Shown piece after piece: positions 46,270 through 55,332 of a DNA stretch of 64,000 bases. Below the pieces are notes generated by a model. The model was not told the DNA's origin and did no database searches. It saw only the letters and a list, made by a program, of their open reading frames with translations. Made by a program: the position numbers and the translations under genes. Positions within the stretch are counted from its first letter, which is position 1. Each line of letters opens with the position of its first letter. This stretch comes from Marinifilum sp. D737 (GTDB taxonomy: Bacteria; Bacteroidota; Bacteroidia; Bacteroidales; Marinifilaceae). The stretch is taken from NCBI RefSeq assembly GCF_026672275.1, contig NZ_JANQCD010000009.1, positions 62,001 to 126,000 of the forward strand, written 5' to 3'.

Positions 46270-46773
46270 ATGGAAGAAAATGTAACAACTATCGAAATGC
46301 CTAAAAAACGACCTACATTCTTAACTGTATTGTGTATTCTATCGTTTATTGGTAGTGGATTCCTATTAGGAAGCAACATTTATCAGTATTTCATGTTCGA
46401 TTCAACATATGCTAAACAAATGGAGATGTTGGAAACGCAACAAGAGGCATTATCGGATGCTGGTGTTGAGTCTGGATTTGCATACAATAGTATTCAAAAT
46501 GGAATTGTAACTCTTGAAAAAACATCACAAAACCTTGGTTTAATTTCAGGTGCCAATATTCTATTTGCTTTACTAAGTTTACTAGGTGTATTCTTAATGT
46601 TTAAAATGAGCAAAAATGGTTTTTACTTGTATACTTTTGCAAATTTATTCTGGCTGCTTGTTCCTCTTGCCTTAATTGATTTTGAAGCTACCATGATGAA
46701 TACCGCGGTATTAGGTTTCTTTACCATTGTGTTTATTATCATGTACGCAGTCAATTTAAAACACATGAAATAA
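46270..46773 (+). CDS. Four-helix membrane protein, second of a tandem pair
   Basis: A 167-residue paralogue of the preceding gene with the same layout: PKKRPTFLTVLCILSFIGSGFLL at the N-terminus, a polar loop (about 45-85), and three helices ending in IMYAVNLKHMK. Divergence in the loop suggests that the two copies interact with different partners or form a hetero-oligomer. Function unknown. A strong terminator follows 24 bp later. Confidence 0.75.
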   Translation: MEENVTTIEMPKKRPTFLTVLCILSFIGSGFLLGSNIYQYFMFDSTYAKQMEMLETQQEALSDAGVESGFAYNSIQNGIVTLEKTSQNLGLISGANILFALLSLLGVFLMFKMSKNGFYLYTFANLFWLLVPLALIDFEATMMNTAVLGFFTIVFIIMYAVNLKHMK

Positions 46774-46797
46774 ATTATAGTTTCATATAAACTTCTT

Positions 46798-46826
46798 AAG
46801 CTGCTTCATTTTGGAGCAGCTTTTTT
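46798..46826 (+). terminator. Terminator of the tandem membrane gene pair
   Basis: AAGCTGCT (46798-46805) and AGCAGCTT (46815-46822) form an 8-bp stem with a 9-base loop, followed by a T-run. Confidence 0.85.
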
Positions 46827-46907
46827 AATACTTTTTAAAATATTTTAACTCTCAGCAAACACAGATGTTTTGTAATTTTATGGGGCGAAACCATTAGTCC
46901 TTTTATC

Positions 46908-47519
46908 ATGAAGAGCATAAACAAAATTTTATTTTCAATTGGTATTTTGCTACTTACTTGTAATGCCTTTGGACAAAATACCGAAAACGAAAACTTACCT
47001 AAAAAAGACATTAAAGTAAACAAAGAATACGACGAAGATGGAAATCTAATTCGCTATGATTCAAGCTATGTTTATTCCTGGTCATCAGATAGCACGAAGC
47101 AGTTTTTTAATGATTCGGCATTTTTTAACAAAATGGACATGAATAGAATGCACAAACAAATGCAGGAACAACTGAGTCGTTTCTTTGGTCCGGATAGCTT
47201 GAGACTAAAAAATAACAAACATCCATTCTTTTCTGATGATTTTTTTAATGATGATTTCTTTGGTGATGATTTTTTCGATTCAAAGATGTTTCGCAGAAAC
47301 TTTCATCAGGCTGATTCGAGTCGAAATGATTTTTTTAAAGAACTGGAAGAGATGATGAAAAACAGAAGACAATTCAGACAGGAATACAATAGCAAAATGC
47401 AAAGAGAACTGGATTCGTTAAGAAATGATTTCCTGGAGCAAAGACGAGAATACTATCAGAAAAGAGATTCAATATATCGCAAACACAATGGAATGCATAA
47501 CAATCCAATAGATTTGTAA
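46908..47519 (+). CDS. Secreted protein with Asp/Phe-rich repeats
   Basis: The 203-residue protein has a signal peptide (MKSINKILFSIGILLLTCNAFGQ). It then has a polar segment, a striking DDFFNDDFFGDDFFD stretch at about residues 109-123, and a charged coiled-coil C-terminus rich in Arg, Glu, Gln and Lys. I know no family for it. The acidic aromatic block could bind metal or mediate assembly. The low-complexity sequence makes function assignment unsafe. The gene is monocistronic, followed by a terminator at 47584. Confidence 0.65.
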   Translation: MKSINKILFSIGILLLTCNAFGQNTENENLPKKDIKVNKEYDEDGNLIRYDSSYVYSWSSDSTKQFFNDSAFFNKMDMNRMHKQMQEQLSRFFGPDSLRLKNNKHPFFSDDFFNDDFFGDDFFDSKMFRRNFHQADSSRNDFFKELEEMMKNRRQFRQEYNSKMQRELDSLRNDFLEQRREYYQKRDSIYRKHNGMHNNPIDL

Positions 47520-47583
47520 TGCTATCCGTATTTATTATACCCTTTAGATAGCAATCTATCGGTATTAATACCTTTCAAACACA

Positions 47584-47613
47584 GCCTGGCAATTCATTTT
47601 GTCAGGCATTTTT
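47584..47613 (+). terminator. Terminator after the Asp/Phe-rich gene
   Basis: GCCTGGCAA (47584-47592) and TTGTCAGGC (47599-47607) form a 9-bp stem with one wobble pair, then a T-rich tract. The remaining gap to 47878 is AT-rich with loosely repeated ATGATT-like words around 47770-47850 and no gene I can support. Confidence 0.7.
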
Positions 47614-47878
47614 AATTGATATTCACAATCCAAGTGAGATTATCAATATTATAATGATTCCACATGATGCATACTGATAATTCCACTCAAAGTGGGAACA
47701 TCAGGAAACTGAATTCTCCTAAAAACATGAAGAATAAAATATCTAATTGACGCTGATCTTTACGATTTTATATGATTGATTATGATCTGGTTCATTAAAT
47801 ACATTCAAAGTCACCAAAAGTTTACTATTCCCAAATCATAAATAATCATGATAATCTGCGTCTTATTGTTAGTTTGAT

Positions 47879-49654
47879 TTAATCCGCAGTAATCTTCACC
47901 AAATGCTGACGATAAGCCGAGAACAACTTCGACTTGGAAACAAAACCTATGTACTTTCCTTCATCAATCACAGGTAAATTCCAAGCACCGGTTTCCGTAA
48001 ATTTCTTTAATACCACCTCCATAGGATCTTTATAGGAAATAGAAGCTGGTGGCATAATCATCACATTACTTATTGGTGTATTGTACATCTCTTTGTCAAA
48101 CATGATCTCCCGAACATCATCCAGTAACACAACACCAATAAGGTAGCCCTCTTCGGTTAGCACCGGATAGATATTCCTTTTCGATTTCGAAATTACTTGA
48201 ATTAAATCCTCAAGGGTAGCATTCTCGTTAATACTCTTTAAGTCCTTCTCAATTACCTTTGACAGCTGCATGAAGGTAAGTACTGCCCTATCCTTATTGT
48301 GAGTGATCAACTCCCCTTTCCTGGCCAACTGAGTTGTCACAATCGACTCTTTTTGCAAACTCTTTACCGTGATAAATGATATGGTAGTTGACAGCATCAA
48401 AGGAACAATTAATTCGTAACCACTGGTAATTTCGGCAATCAGGAAAATCCCCGTTAAGGGTGCTTGTAATACCCCACCCAAAACACTTGCCATTCCAACT
48501 AAAGTAAAATTGTTGGCATCCAATGGTTCGCCCAGCTGAAAATGATTGTATAAATAAACAAATACAAAGCCCAACATGGCACCGGTAAATACCGAAGGAG
48601 CAAAAATTCCTCCAATACCACCAGCCCCCAAAGTAATTGAGGTAGCAATTACTTTTAGAAACACCATGGCTCCAACAAAAATTACCACCATATACCAAAC
48701 ATCGGTGTAATTCTCGAATAAACTCGAACGAAACACTTCATCTAACCTGCCTCCAATAAGCGCTTTTACCGTATTGTAACCCTCACCATAAAGAGCAGGA
48801 AAATAGAAAATTAAAACTCCCAATGCCAATCCGCCAATTAGCATTCGGTGGCGCAACAACTTTATGGCTTCAAATTTATTTTCGATCCACAGAAACATAC
48901 GCGTAAAATAAACCGATACAAAACCCGACAAGATCCCCAATAAAATGAAAAATGGAATATCTCTTGCCGCAAATGGTGTATTAATGGCAAATTCAATCAG
49001 AATCTCCTCATCTAAAAACAACTTTGTAGTAATTGCACCACTTACCGATGCCATTAAAAGTGGTATTAACGAAAAGCGTGAAAGATCGATTAATAAAACT
49101 TCAAGGGCAAAAACAATGGCTGCAATGGGTGTATTAAAAATTGCAGCAATGGCACCCGAAGCACCACATGCCAACATTACCGTTATTTCTTTATAATTCA
49201 GATGAAAATTACGAGCCATATTGGAACCTATGGCTGCTCCCGAAGAAATGATAGGTGACTCCAGTCCGATACTCCCACCAAAACCTGCAGTAATAATGGA
49301 ACCAATTACCGAAGAATAGGTTTTATGGAACTTTACAATGCTATTTCGCTTGGATATGGCCTGTAGAATGGCCGTAATATTGTGCTTGATAAAATCACGA
49401 ATAATGAATTTTTTAAACAACAATGTCAAGCCCACTCCTATCATGGGATACAAGAAAAACAAGTAATTCTGATAAGCCCAATCAATCCCCTCCAATAAAA
49501 ACTCTCTTCCACGATAAACTGCCGTTTTCAATATCAAAGCGGTCATGCCAGAGGCAACTCCAACAAATACACTTAATATTAACATGAAGTTTTGATTGTT
49601 GATATGTTTTAATCGCCAAATTAAAAATCGGCGCCAGCGGGTTGTTCTTGCCAT
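47879..49654 (-). CDS. ClC-family chloride channel/transporter with CBS domains (copy 1)
   Basis: The protein forms a ClC membrane domain with a C-terminal pair of CBS domains (about 455-580), which sense adenine nucleotides in relatives. Starting at 49654 it has 591 residues, exactly the length of the two paralogues downstream, and aligns with them from the first residues (RFLIWRLKH); the ATG at 49690 adds 12 unmatched residues. The gating glutamate is Glu132 (GLESP). The ion-binding motif GSGIP is replaced by KHNIT (90-94), and the internal proton glutamate position reads Val186 (LEV). Transport of Cl- or another anion is likely. Confidence 0.9.
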   Translation of the reverse strand: MARTTRWRRFLIWRLKHINNQNFMLILSVFVGVASGMTALILKTAVYRGREFLLEGIDWAYQNYLFFLYPMIGVGLTLLFKKFIIRDFIKHNITAILQAISKRNSIVKFHKTYSSVIGSIITAGFGGSIGLESPIISSGAAIGSNMARNFHLNYKEITVMLACGASGAIAAIFNTPIAAIVFALEVLLIDLSRFSLIPLLMASVSGAITTKLFLDEEILIEFAINTPFAARDIPFFILLGILSGFVSVYFTRMFLWIENKFEAIKLLRHRMLIGGLALGVLIFYFPALYGEGYNTVKALIGGRLDEVFRSSLFENYTDVWYMVVIFVGAMVFLKVIATSITLGAGGIGGIFAPSVFTGAMLGFVFVYLYNHFQLGEPLDANNFTLVGMASVLGGVLQAPLTGIFLIAEITSGYELIVPLMLSTTISFITVKSLQKESIVTTQLARKGELITHNKDRAVLTFMQLSKVIEKDLKSINENATLEDLIQVISKSKRNIYPVLTEEGYLIGVVLLDDVREIMFDKEMYNTPISNVMIMPPASISYKDPMEVVLKKFTETGAWNLPVIDEGKYIGFVSKSKLFSAYRQHLVKITAD

Positions 49655-49823
49655 AGGGTTAAATTGGGTTATAGCTCCTAATTTAACCATTTGAGTGGTA
49701 ATATGAAAGAGAGATAAGAAATCCTCCTAAAATTTTGAACTGTTACATTTTTACTAGTAACTACAGTGATTCTATATCAGGTTTACTTATTTCAAAGTTG
49801 CCCCTTACAATAACATTTCCTTC

Positions 49824-49917
49824 ATTAAATGATGAAAGAACAAAAGGACAATCTTTCGAGCTTCCATTAAATGATGAAAGAGTAAAAGGACAACCTTTTA
49901 AGCTTTCATTAAATGAT
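49824..49917. repeat. 42-bp tandem repeat in the ClC-hutG spacer
   Basis: Two full copies of a 42-bp unit beginning ATTAAATGATGAAAGA (49824-49865 and 49866-49907) and the first 10 bp of a third. The copies differ at a few positions. An open frame (49735-49953) would read them as a 14-residue repeat, but it lacks other gene features. The spacer 49655-50010 holds no further gene. Confidence 0.8.
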
Positions 49918-49976
49918 AATGCATCAAAATATCATTTTGCTTTTATCAAATGATAATTACTTAATATTAAAAAATA

Positions 49977-50002
49977 AGAGGCTATTTTAAAAACTAGCCT
50001 CT
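49977..50002 (-). terminator. Terminator of the formimidoylglutamase gene
   Basis: AGAGGCTA (49977-49984) and TAGCCTCT (49995-50002) form an 8-bp stem, with a T-run on the minus strand, eight bases after the gene's stop. Confidence 0.85.
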
Positions 50003-50010
50003 TCTAATTC

Positions 50011-51021
50011 CTAACAAACACAATCCGAAGCAGAGCCAAACTCAACTACCGAGTTGATGACAGCAAAAATGATAATTGCAGCCAATTTTGAGGTACGATT
50101 GTCTTCATCAAATCGAGGCGAAACTTCGGCAATATCGAAACTAATCACTTTGCCCGATTGAATTACAGTTTTTATCAGTTTCACTATAATTTCGGGATGC
50201 AAACCAAAGGGCTGAGGTGCACTTACCCCTGGTGCATAGGCCGATGATATTACATCCGAACAAAGAGTCATATATATCTTTCTTTGCTTCTTGGTAAATC
50301 GAACAATGTCCTGTCCCACGGCAAACATGCTGTCATTGGAGATGTCCTTCGCCATTAGGTATTTTACGCCCAAATCATCAGCTTTTTTAAACAAACTCAC
50401 CGTATTGCCATATTGTTGGATACCAGCAACCATATATCGAAAATCTTTTCCATTCTCACTACAGCGATCAGCAATCTGTGCAAACATGGTTCCCGAACTT
50501 GCACCCTTTTGATACGGACGCATATCGAAATGAGCATCCAAATTAAATATTCCCAGCTCCTGATTCTCTTGCTCTGCCAAATATCTTTCAATTCCCAAAT
50601 AATGTCCATAGGCTATTTCGTGTCCTCCACCTAAAATCAATGGAAACAGTCCCATTTTTAGCATTTTGTACACAGCTTCGGATAATATACTTTGTACCTC
50701 TTCCAATTCTACTCCATTGCTAACGATATTACCGCAATCGTAAATACTAGTGCCTTGCGGAAATGAGCAAGGCAGGTTTGCCATTTCTTTTCGGATACTG
50801 TTGGGAGCCTTTGAGGTTCCTTTTCTTCCAAGGTTTCTTTGCACTCCTTTATCGCAACAAAAACCCAATAAACCAAAGCCTTTTAAAGTTCTATCCTGCG
50901 AATCAAGTAAATCTATGGGTTTTACAATCTGATGCCAACGAAAGGCATCGTAATCCTCCTCATCATCAATCCTTCCTTTCCAGATTTCAGGATCGATTGT
51001 TTTGTAATGTTTGTTGTTCAT
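50011..51021 (-). CDS. hutG: Formimidoylglutamase (arginase family)
   Basis: HutG hydrolyses N-formimidoyl-glutamate to glutamate and formamide in histidine breakdown. The 336-residue protein shows arginase-fold metal motifs: His134 in GGGHE and Asp162, His164, Asp166 in LDAHFD. The third motif reads TLCSDVISSAYAPGVSAP (252-269), where most family members have a D-x-D pair: Asp256 is kept, but the first ligand is Cys254. The GVSAPQPFGL end is typical of HutG. A TATCTTTG promoter box at 51041 supports this start over an in-frame ATG at 51066. No other hut gene is present. Confidence 0.85.
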   Translation of the reverse strand: MNNKHYKTIDPEIWKGRIDDEEDYDAFRWHQIVKPIDLLDSQDRTLKGFGLLGFCCDKGVQRNLGRKGTSKAPNSIRKEMANLPCSFPQGTSIYDCGNIVSNGVELEEVQSILSEAVYKMLKMGLFPLILGGGHEIAYGHYLGIERYLAEQENQELGIFNLDAHFDMRPYQKGASSGTMFAQIADRCSENGKDFRYMVAGIQQYGNTVSLFKKADDLGVKYLMAKDISNDSMFAVGQDIVRFTKKQRKIYMTLCSDVISSAYAPGVSAPQPFGLHPEIIVKLIKTVIQSGKVISFDIAEVSPRFDEDNRTSKLAAIIIFAVINSVVEFGSASDCVC

Positions 51022-51040
51022 GATTAATAGTTTATTGCTG

Positions 51041-51048
51041 CAAAGATA
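51041..51048 (-). promoter_or_regulatory. Candidate -7 box of hutG
   Basis: TATCTTTG on the minus strand fits TAnnTTTG, with a TTTG (51071-51074) 22 bp upstream. It implies a leader of only about 15 bases and excludes the longer hutG start. Confidence 0.5.
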
Positions 51049-51093
51049 AGTAATATCAAAGTCCAAAAATCAAATTCCAAACTCCAAATCATA

Positions 51094-51125
51094 AGAAAAA
51101 AGCTCACTCGTAACCGAGCAAGCTT
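51094..51125 (-). terminator. Terminator of ClC copy 2
   Basis: Arms 51100-51110 and 51115-51125 pair over 11 bp with two G-U pairs and a 4-base loop. A T-run follows on the minus strand, about 34 bp after the ClC stop. Confidence 0.8.
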
Positions 51126-51158
51126 TTATCTAACCTAAACTAATCTAAAATAAAACTA

Positions 51159-52934
51159 TTATTCATCTGAAAAGTGCACCAAAACCCTTCGGTAAACGTT
51201 GAAGATCTTGGCTTTGGATACAAATCCCAAATATTTTTCGTCCTGCGTAACCGGAAGATTCCAGGCTCCTGTTTCTTCAAATCTCCTCATCACTTTTTCC
51301 ATAGGAGCATTGGCATCTAAAATTGCAGGTGGCATGATCATTAAATTTCTTACATACGTTTCATCGTACATCTCTGGATTAAACATGATATGTCGAATAT
51401 CATCCAAAAGAACAATTCCCAATAGCTTATCATCCTCATCAACCACAGGGAAAATATTTCTTTGTGAGTGCGAAATAATTTTCACCAACTCCCCTAATGT
51501 GGCATCAGGACTTACCTTTTTCAAGTCAGTCTCGATTACCTTGCCCAACTTCATTAAAGTAAGAACAGCTTTATCCTTATTGTGAGTAATCAGCTCCCCA
51601 CGTTTGGCCAAACGTTTGGTGTAGATTGAATGTGGTTCAAAATACATGATGGTTAAATAAGCAATTGTTGCGGTAACCATGATAGGAATGAACAATTCGT
51701 ATCCTCCGGTAATTTCAACAATCAGGAATATTGCAGTTAATGGAGCATGCATTACACCAGCCATCATTCCTGCCATCCCTATTAAGGTAAAATTGCTTTC
51801 GGACAATTTCACAAAATTAAAGCCGTTAATAAATCGGGCTACAAAAAAACCTGAAACTCCACCAAGAAATAGCGAAGGTGCAAATATACCTCCAACACCA
51901 CCACTACCTGTGGTAACCGTTGATGCAATTACTTTAAATCCTAAAATCAGCACAACATATCCCAACAACAACCAATAGTTATCTTTTAAAAAATAGAAGA
52001 TACCGTTGTTTACCAAATGGGTGTGATTTCCATCTAACAAAGCTTGAATTGTAGTATAACCTTCACCATATAAAGGAGGAAATAAAAAGATCAGAATGCC
52101 CAATAGGATTCCTCCTACCATCATTTTTCGATAGCAATTGGTAATTCGATCAAACTGCCCTTCCAAATACATTGAAAATCGAGTAAAATAAAGCGAAACC
52201 AATCCGGCAAACACGCCCAAAAGAATGTAATATGGAAAGTTACCAATTACGAAAGGCTCTGTTACATCATAGGAAAGCAAAACACCTTTTCCCATAAAGA
52301 AATAAGCAATACTAGCTCCTGTAATTGATGAAATCAATAGTGGAATTAAGGAAGCCATGGTCAAATCCAACATCAATACCTCCAAGGTGAATACCATTCC
52401 GGCCATTGGTGCTTTAAAGATTCCTCCGATTGCTCCTGCTGCTCCACACCCAACCATTAGCGTAATGATTTTCTGATTCATGTGGAACATTCTTCCAAGA
52501 TTGGAACCAATTGATGCACCAGTTAATACTACCGGAGCCTCTGCTCCTACCGATCCACCAAAACCAATGGTTAAAGTACTTGCCAGTACCGAGGAATAGT
52601 TATTATGTGATTTTATGAGTGAATTCTTTTTCGAAATGGCATATAATATTCTTGATACCCCATGACCAATGTTATCCTTTACAAAGAATTTTACGAACAG
52701 TACAGTTAGTAATATACCCACGGCAGGATATGCCAAATACAACAAGTTGGCAGACTCCACATGCAATCGATGAGTTAGAAAATGGTGTGTAAAATGGATT
52801 GTATTTTTGAGTACAAGCGCAGCCAAACCACTCACTACTCCCACCAAAAAACTCAAAATTAAAACAAACTGTCTTTCCTTAATGTTTTTTACTCTCCAAA
52901 TTAAAAATCGAGAAAGCAAACTTTTATTCTTCAT
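51159..52934 (-). CDS. ClC-family chloride channel/transporter with CBS domains (copy 2)
   Basis: A 591-residue ClC protein with about ten to twelve membrane segments and two C-terminal CBS domains. It aligns without gaps to copies 1 and 3 through the first 190 residues. The gating glutamate is Glu132 in GAEAP, the GSGIP position reads GHGVS (90-94, His91), and Val186 replaces the internal proton glutamate. These signatures match the channel-like branch rather than proton-coupled antiporters, though this needs testing. The gene is a separate unit with its own terminator and a candidate promoter at 53122. Confidence 0.91.
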   Translation of the reverse strand: MKNKSLLSRFLIWRVKNIKERQFVLILSFLVGVVSGLAALVLKNTIHFTHHFLTHRLHVESANLLYLAYPAVGILLTVLFVKFFVKDNIGHGVSRILYAISKKNSLIKSHNNYSSVLASTLTIGFGGSVGAEAPVVLTGASIGSNLGRMFHMNQKIITLMVGCGAAGAIGGIFKAPMAGMVFTLEVLMLDLTMASLIPLLISSITGASIAYFFMGKGVLLSYDVTEPFVIGNFPYYILLGVFAGLVSLYFTRFSMYLEGQFDRITNCYRKMMVGGILLGILIFLFPPLYGEGYTTIQALLDGNHTHLVNNGIFYFLKDNYWLLLGYVVLILGFKVIASTVTTGSGGVGGIFAPSLFLGGVSGFFVARFINGFNFVKLSESNFTLIGMAGMMAGVMHAPLTAIFLIVEITGGYELFIPIMVTATIAYLTIMYFEPHSIYTKRLAKRGELITHNKDKAVLTLMKLGKVIETDLKKVSPDATLGELVKIISHSQRNIFPVVDEDDKLLGIVLLDDIRHIMFNPEMYDETYVRNLMIMPPAILDANAPMEKVMRRFEETGAWNLPVTQDEKYLGFVSKAKIFNVYRRVLVHFSDE

Positions 52935-52971
52935 TGCTCCGAATCAAGATTATCTTATTCAACTTACATAA

Positions 52972-53012
52972 ATTAAAAAAGGTCGGATGGCTGCAGAAGT
53001 CAGGCGGCCTTT
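52972..53012 (-). terminator. Imperfect hairpin with T-run in the ClC copy 2 leader
   Basis: The GC-rich patch 52980-53012 can form an imperfect hairpin on the minus strand ending in six T, about 40 bp before the copy 2 start. It could be the end of the copy 3 transcript or an attenuator. The gap 52935-53277 contains no other gene. Confidence 0.35.
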
Positions 53013-53121
53013 GAGATGAATACATAAAAAAGTTTAGCAACTTACAAAAAAAGATGTACTCATCTGATTCTCTTATCTGTTATACAAATCTTTTGCATTA
53101 ACAAATCTGAAAAAGTGACTG

Positions 53122-53129
53122 CAAAAGTA
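53122..53129 (-). promoter_or_regulatory. Candidate -7 box of ClC copy 2
   Basis: TACTTTTG on the minus strand fits TAnnTTTG, about 190 bp before the gene, upstream of the hairpin at 52972-53012. No -33 box is clear. Confidence 0.35.
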
Positions 53130-53277
53130 ATAGATAATTGGTAAGGATACCCCCTTTTCTCAAGATTTTTTAAAAAGTTTTCAAATAGACAAATAACACA
53201 CTGAAATAGAGCTAGAATCAATAAAACGATTGCGTATTTGATAATAAATTTTGAATCATTTTACCTTTCTTTATTAT

Positions 53278-55053
53278 CTAATCTTCCGAGAAGTGCTTCA
53301 GCATTCGGCGATAAGTTGAGAATATTTGAGCACGAGAAACACAACCACAATATTTGCCATCTTTCAAAACCACCAAATTGAACTTATCGGAATATTGATA
53401 TTTTCTGGCGACATCAGCCATCGATTCATCATGCTGAATGACTACTTGTGGTACAACCATTAAATCACGAACAAAAACACTATCATATTTTTCTGGTTGG
53501 AACATGATTTCACGAATATCATCCAATTTTACAATTCCCTCAAAATTGTTTTCATCATCAATTACAATAAAGATGTTACGTTGTGCTTTTGCTATAATTT
53601 TCACCAAATCGCCAAGAGTAGCTTCTGAATTGATGGTACTAAAATTCTTTTCAATCAACTTGGTAACTCGCATAAGCGAAAGCACATTCTTATCCTTATC
53701 GTGAGTCATTAGCTCTTTTCGTTTTGCCAGCTGAATGGTATAAACCGAATGAGGCTCAAAAGTTTTAACCGTAGCATAAGAAATGGTTGCCGTAATCATT
53801 AAGGGAACAAAAAGCTGATAACCTCCTGAAATATCTGCAATCAAGAAAAGCCCTGTTAAAGGAGCATGCAAAACTCCGGCAATCATTCCTGCCATTCCTA
53901 TCAAGGCAAAGTTATTTACCGGCAAATCCCTTAATCCAAAATACCCTACTACTTTTGCAAACAGTACTCCCGAGTTTACGCCCATAAACAAAGTTGGTGC
54001 AAAAATACCACCTACGCCACCGGCTCCAAAGGTGATTGATGCTGCAATAACTTTAAAGAATATGACCATTGCCATTAAAGCAACAAATACCCAAAAGTTA
54101 TCTTGCAAGGCATAGAAAAAGGAATTGTTGTAGAGATACGAATAATCGCCCGAAAGACATGCATTTATTGCATGATAGCCTTCTCCGAACAATGATGGAA
54201 AAAAGAAAATAATTACCCCAAGAAACAATGCTCCAAACAATAACTTTTTATAAACATTATCTATTTTTTCAAAAACACCATGAATAAACATGTATGATTT
54301 TGTAAAATAAGTAGCAACCAAGCCCGTAAAAACTCCCAATAAAATATAATAAGGTAAATCCCTCATTTCAAAACCATTTTCAACTTCGAATGGATATAAA
54401 ACATCCATCCCCAAAAAGAAATAAGATGTTAAAACTGCCGAAGCTGAAGCTAATAAAAGTGGCACCAAAGACCACATGGTAAGATCCAACATGATAACTT
54501 CCATCGCAAAAACTATGGCAGCAATCGGAGCTTTAAAAATAGCAGCCATAGCTCCGGCACATGCACAACCCAATAACAAAGTAATTTGCTTATAGTTTAA
54601 ATGAAACAACCTACCAATATTCGATCCTAATGCTGCACCTGTTGCAACAGTGGGTCCCTCTAGTCCAACCGATCCACCAAATCCTACTGTAAATGCTGAG
54701 GTAATAATGGAGGAAAACATATTGTGGCGATTAATTTGTCCATTGGTCTTGGAAATACTGTATAGAACATTTGGTATTCCATGTCGAACCGGACGTCGAA
54801 TCACAAACTTGATGAATAAAACAGCAACTGTAATACCTATGGTAGGATAAATTACATAAAGGATGTTCTGGTACTGGTCTGACGAATTGTTTTGCAACAA
54901 CTCACTGATAAAGTGTACCGAGTTTTTAATAATTACTGCTGCAATACCAGAGGTTATGCCGATAAGCACCGCCATAAAAGAGATAAATTGACGATCGCTC
55001 ACATGCTTTAAGCGCCAAACTAAAAAACGTCCTAATAATGATTTTTTCTTCAC
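53278..55053 (-). CDS. ClC-family chloride channel/transporter with CBS domains (copy 3)
   Basis: The third 591-residue ClC-CBS paralogue. It has Glu132 in GLEGP (closest to the canonical GREGP), RHGIP at 90-94 in place of GSGIP with His91, and Val186 after Glu185. The CBS region (about 450-580) is less similar to the other copies and ends in a family-shared FSTYRRMLKHFSED. Being nearest to the consensus, it may be the ancestral copy. It lies 343 bp from copy 2 and is probably a separate transcription unit. Confidence 0.91.
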   Translation of the reverse strand: MKKKSLLGRFLVWRLKHVSDRQFISFMAVLIGITSGIAAVIIKNSVHFISELLQNNSSDQYQNILYVIYPTIGITVAVLFIKFVIRRPVRHGIPNVLYSISKTNGQINRHNMFSSIITSAFTVGFGGSVGLEGPTVATGAALGSNIGRLFHLNYKQITLLLGCACAGAMAAIFKAPIAAIVFAMEVIMLDLTMWSLVPLLLASASAVLTSYFFLGMDVLYPFEVENGFEMRDLPYYILLGVFTGLVATYFTKSYMFIHGVFEKIDNVYKKLLFGALFLGVIIFFFPSLFGEGYHAINACLSGDYSYLYNNSFFYALQDNFWVFVALMAMVIFFKVIAASITFGAGGVGGIFAPTLFMGVNSGVLFAKVVGYFGLRDLPVNNFALIGMAGMIAGVLHAPLTGLFLIADISGGYQLFVPLMITATISYATVKTFEPHSVYTIQLAKRKELMTHDKDKNVLSLMRVTKLIEKNFSTINSEATLGDLVKIIAKAQRNIFIVIDDENNFEGIVKLDDIREIMFQPEKYDSVFVRDLMVVPQVVIQHDESMADVARKYQYSDKFNLVVLKDGKYCGCVSRAQIFSTYRRMLKHFSED

Positions 55054-55301
55054 TCAATAAATTTATAAAACCAAGCAAAACTACTTGATTGATAATGGTT
55101 AATCCCCCTAAATGTTTTCGAGCATAAAAAAAGTAATATTGATTGTAAGAAACAAGAACCTTTGCACAATTCGAACCCAATATTTAATCAGAATTCAATA
55201 TCTATAATTATTCTAAAGAATAAATGTATAAAAACCTTCATTACCAATACTGATATGCTCAAAATCATACTTCAACATCTTATTCTTATCAAGAATTTTT
55301 C

Positions 55302-55309
55302 TAAATTTG
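55302..55309 (+). promoter_or_regulatory. Candidate -7 box upstream of the FabK-like gene
   Basis: TAAATTTG fits TAnnTTTG and would start transcription near 55313, about 80 bases before the gene. Left of it, from 55054, the spacer is AT-rich without features. Confidence 0.4.
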
Positions 55310-55332
55310 CAATCGAACAATTCATCTAATAA

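Noticed and set aside
49735-49953. 72-codon frame over the 42-bp repeats as a gene
   Set aside because: No ribosome site, no domain, low-complexity repeat only, and located between terminator and divergent gene starts.
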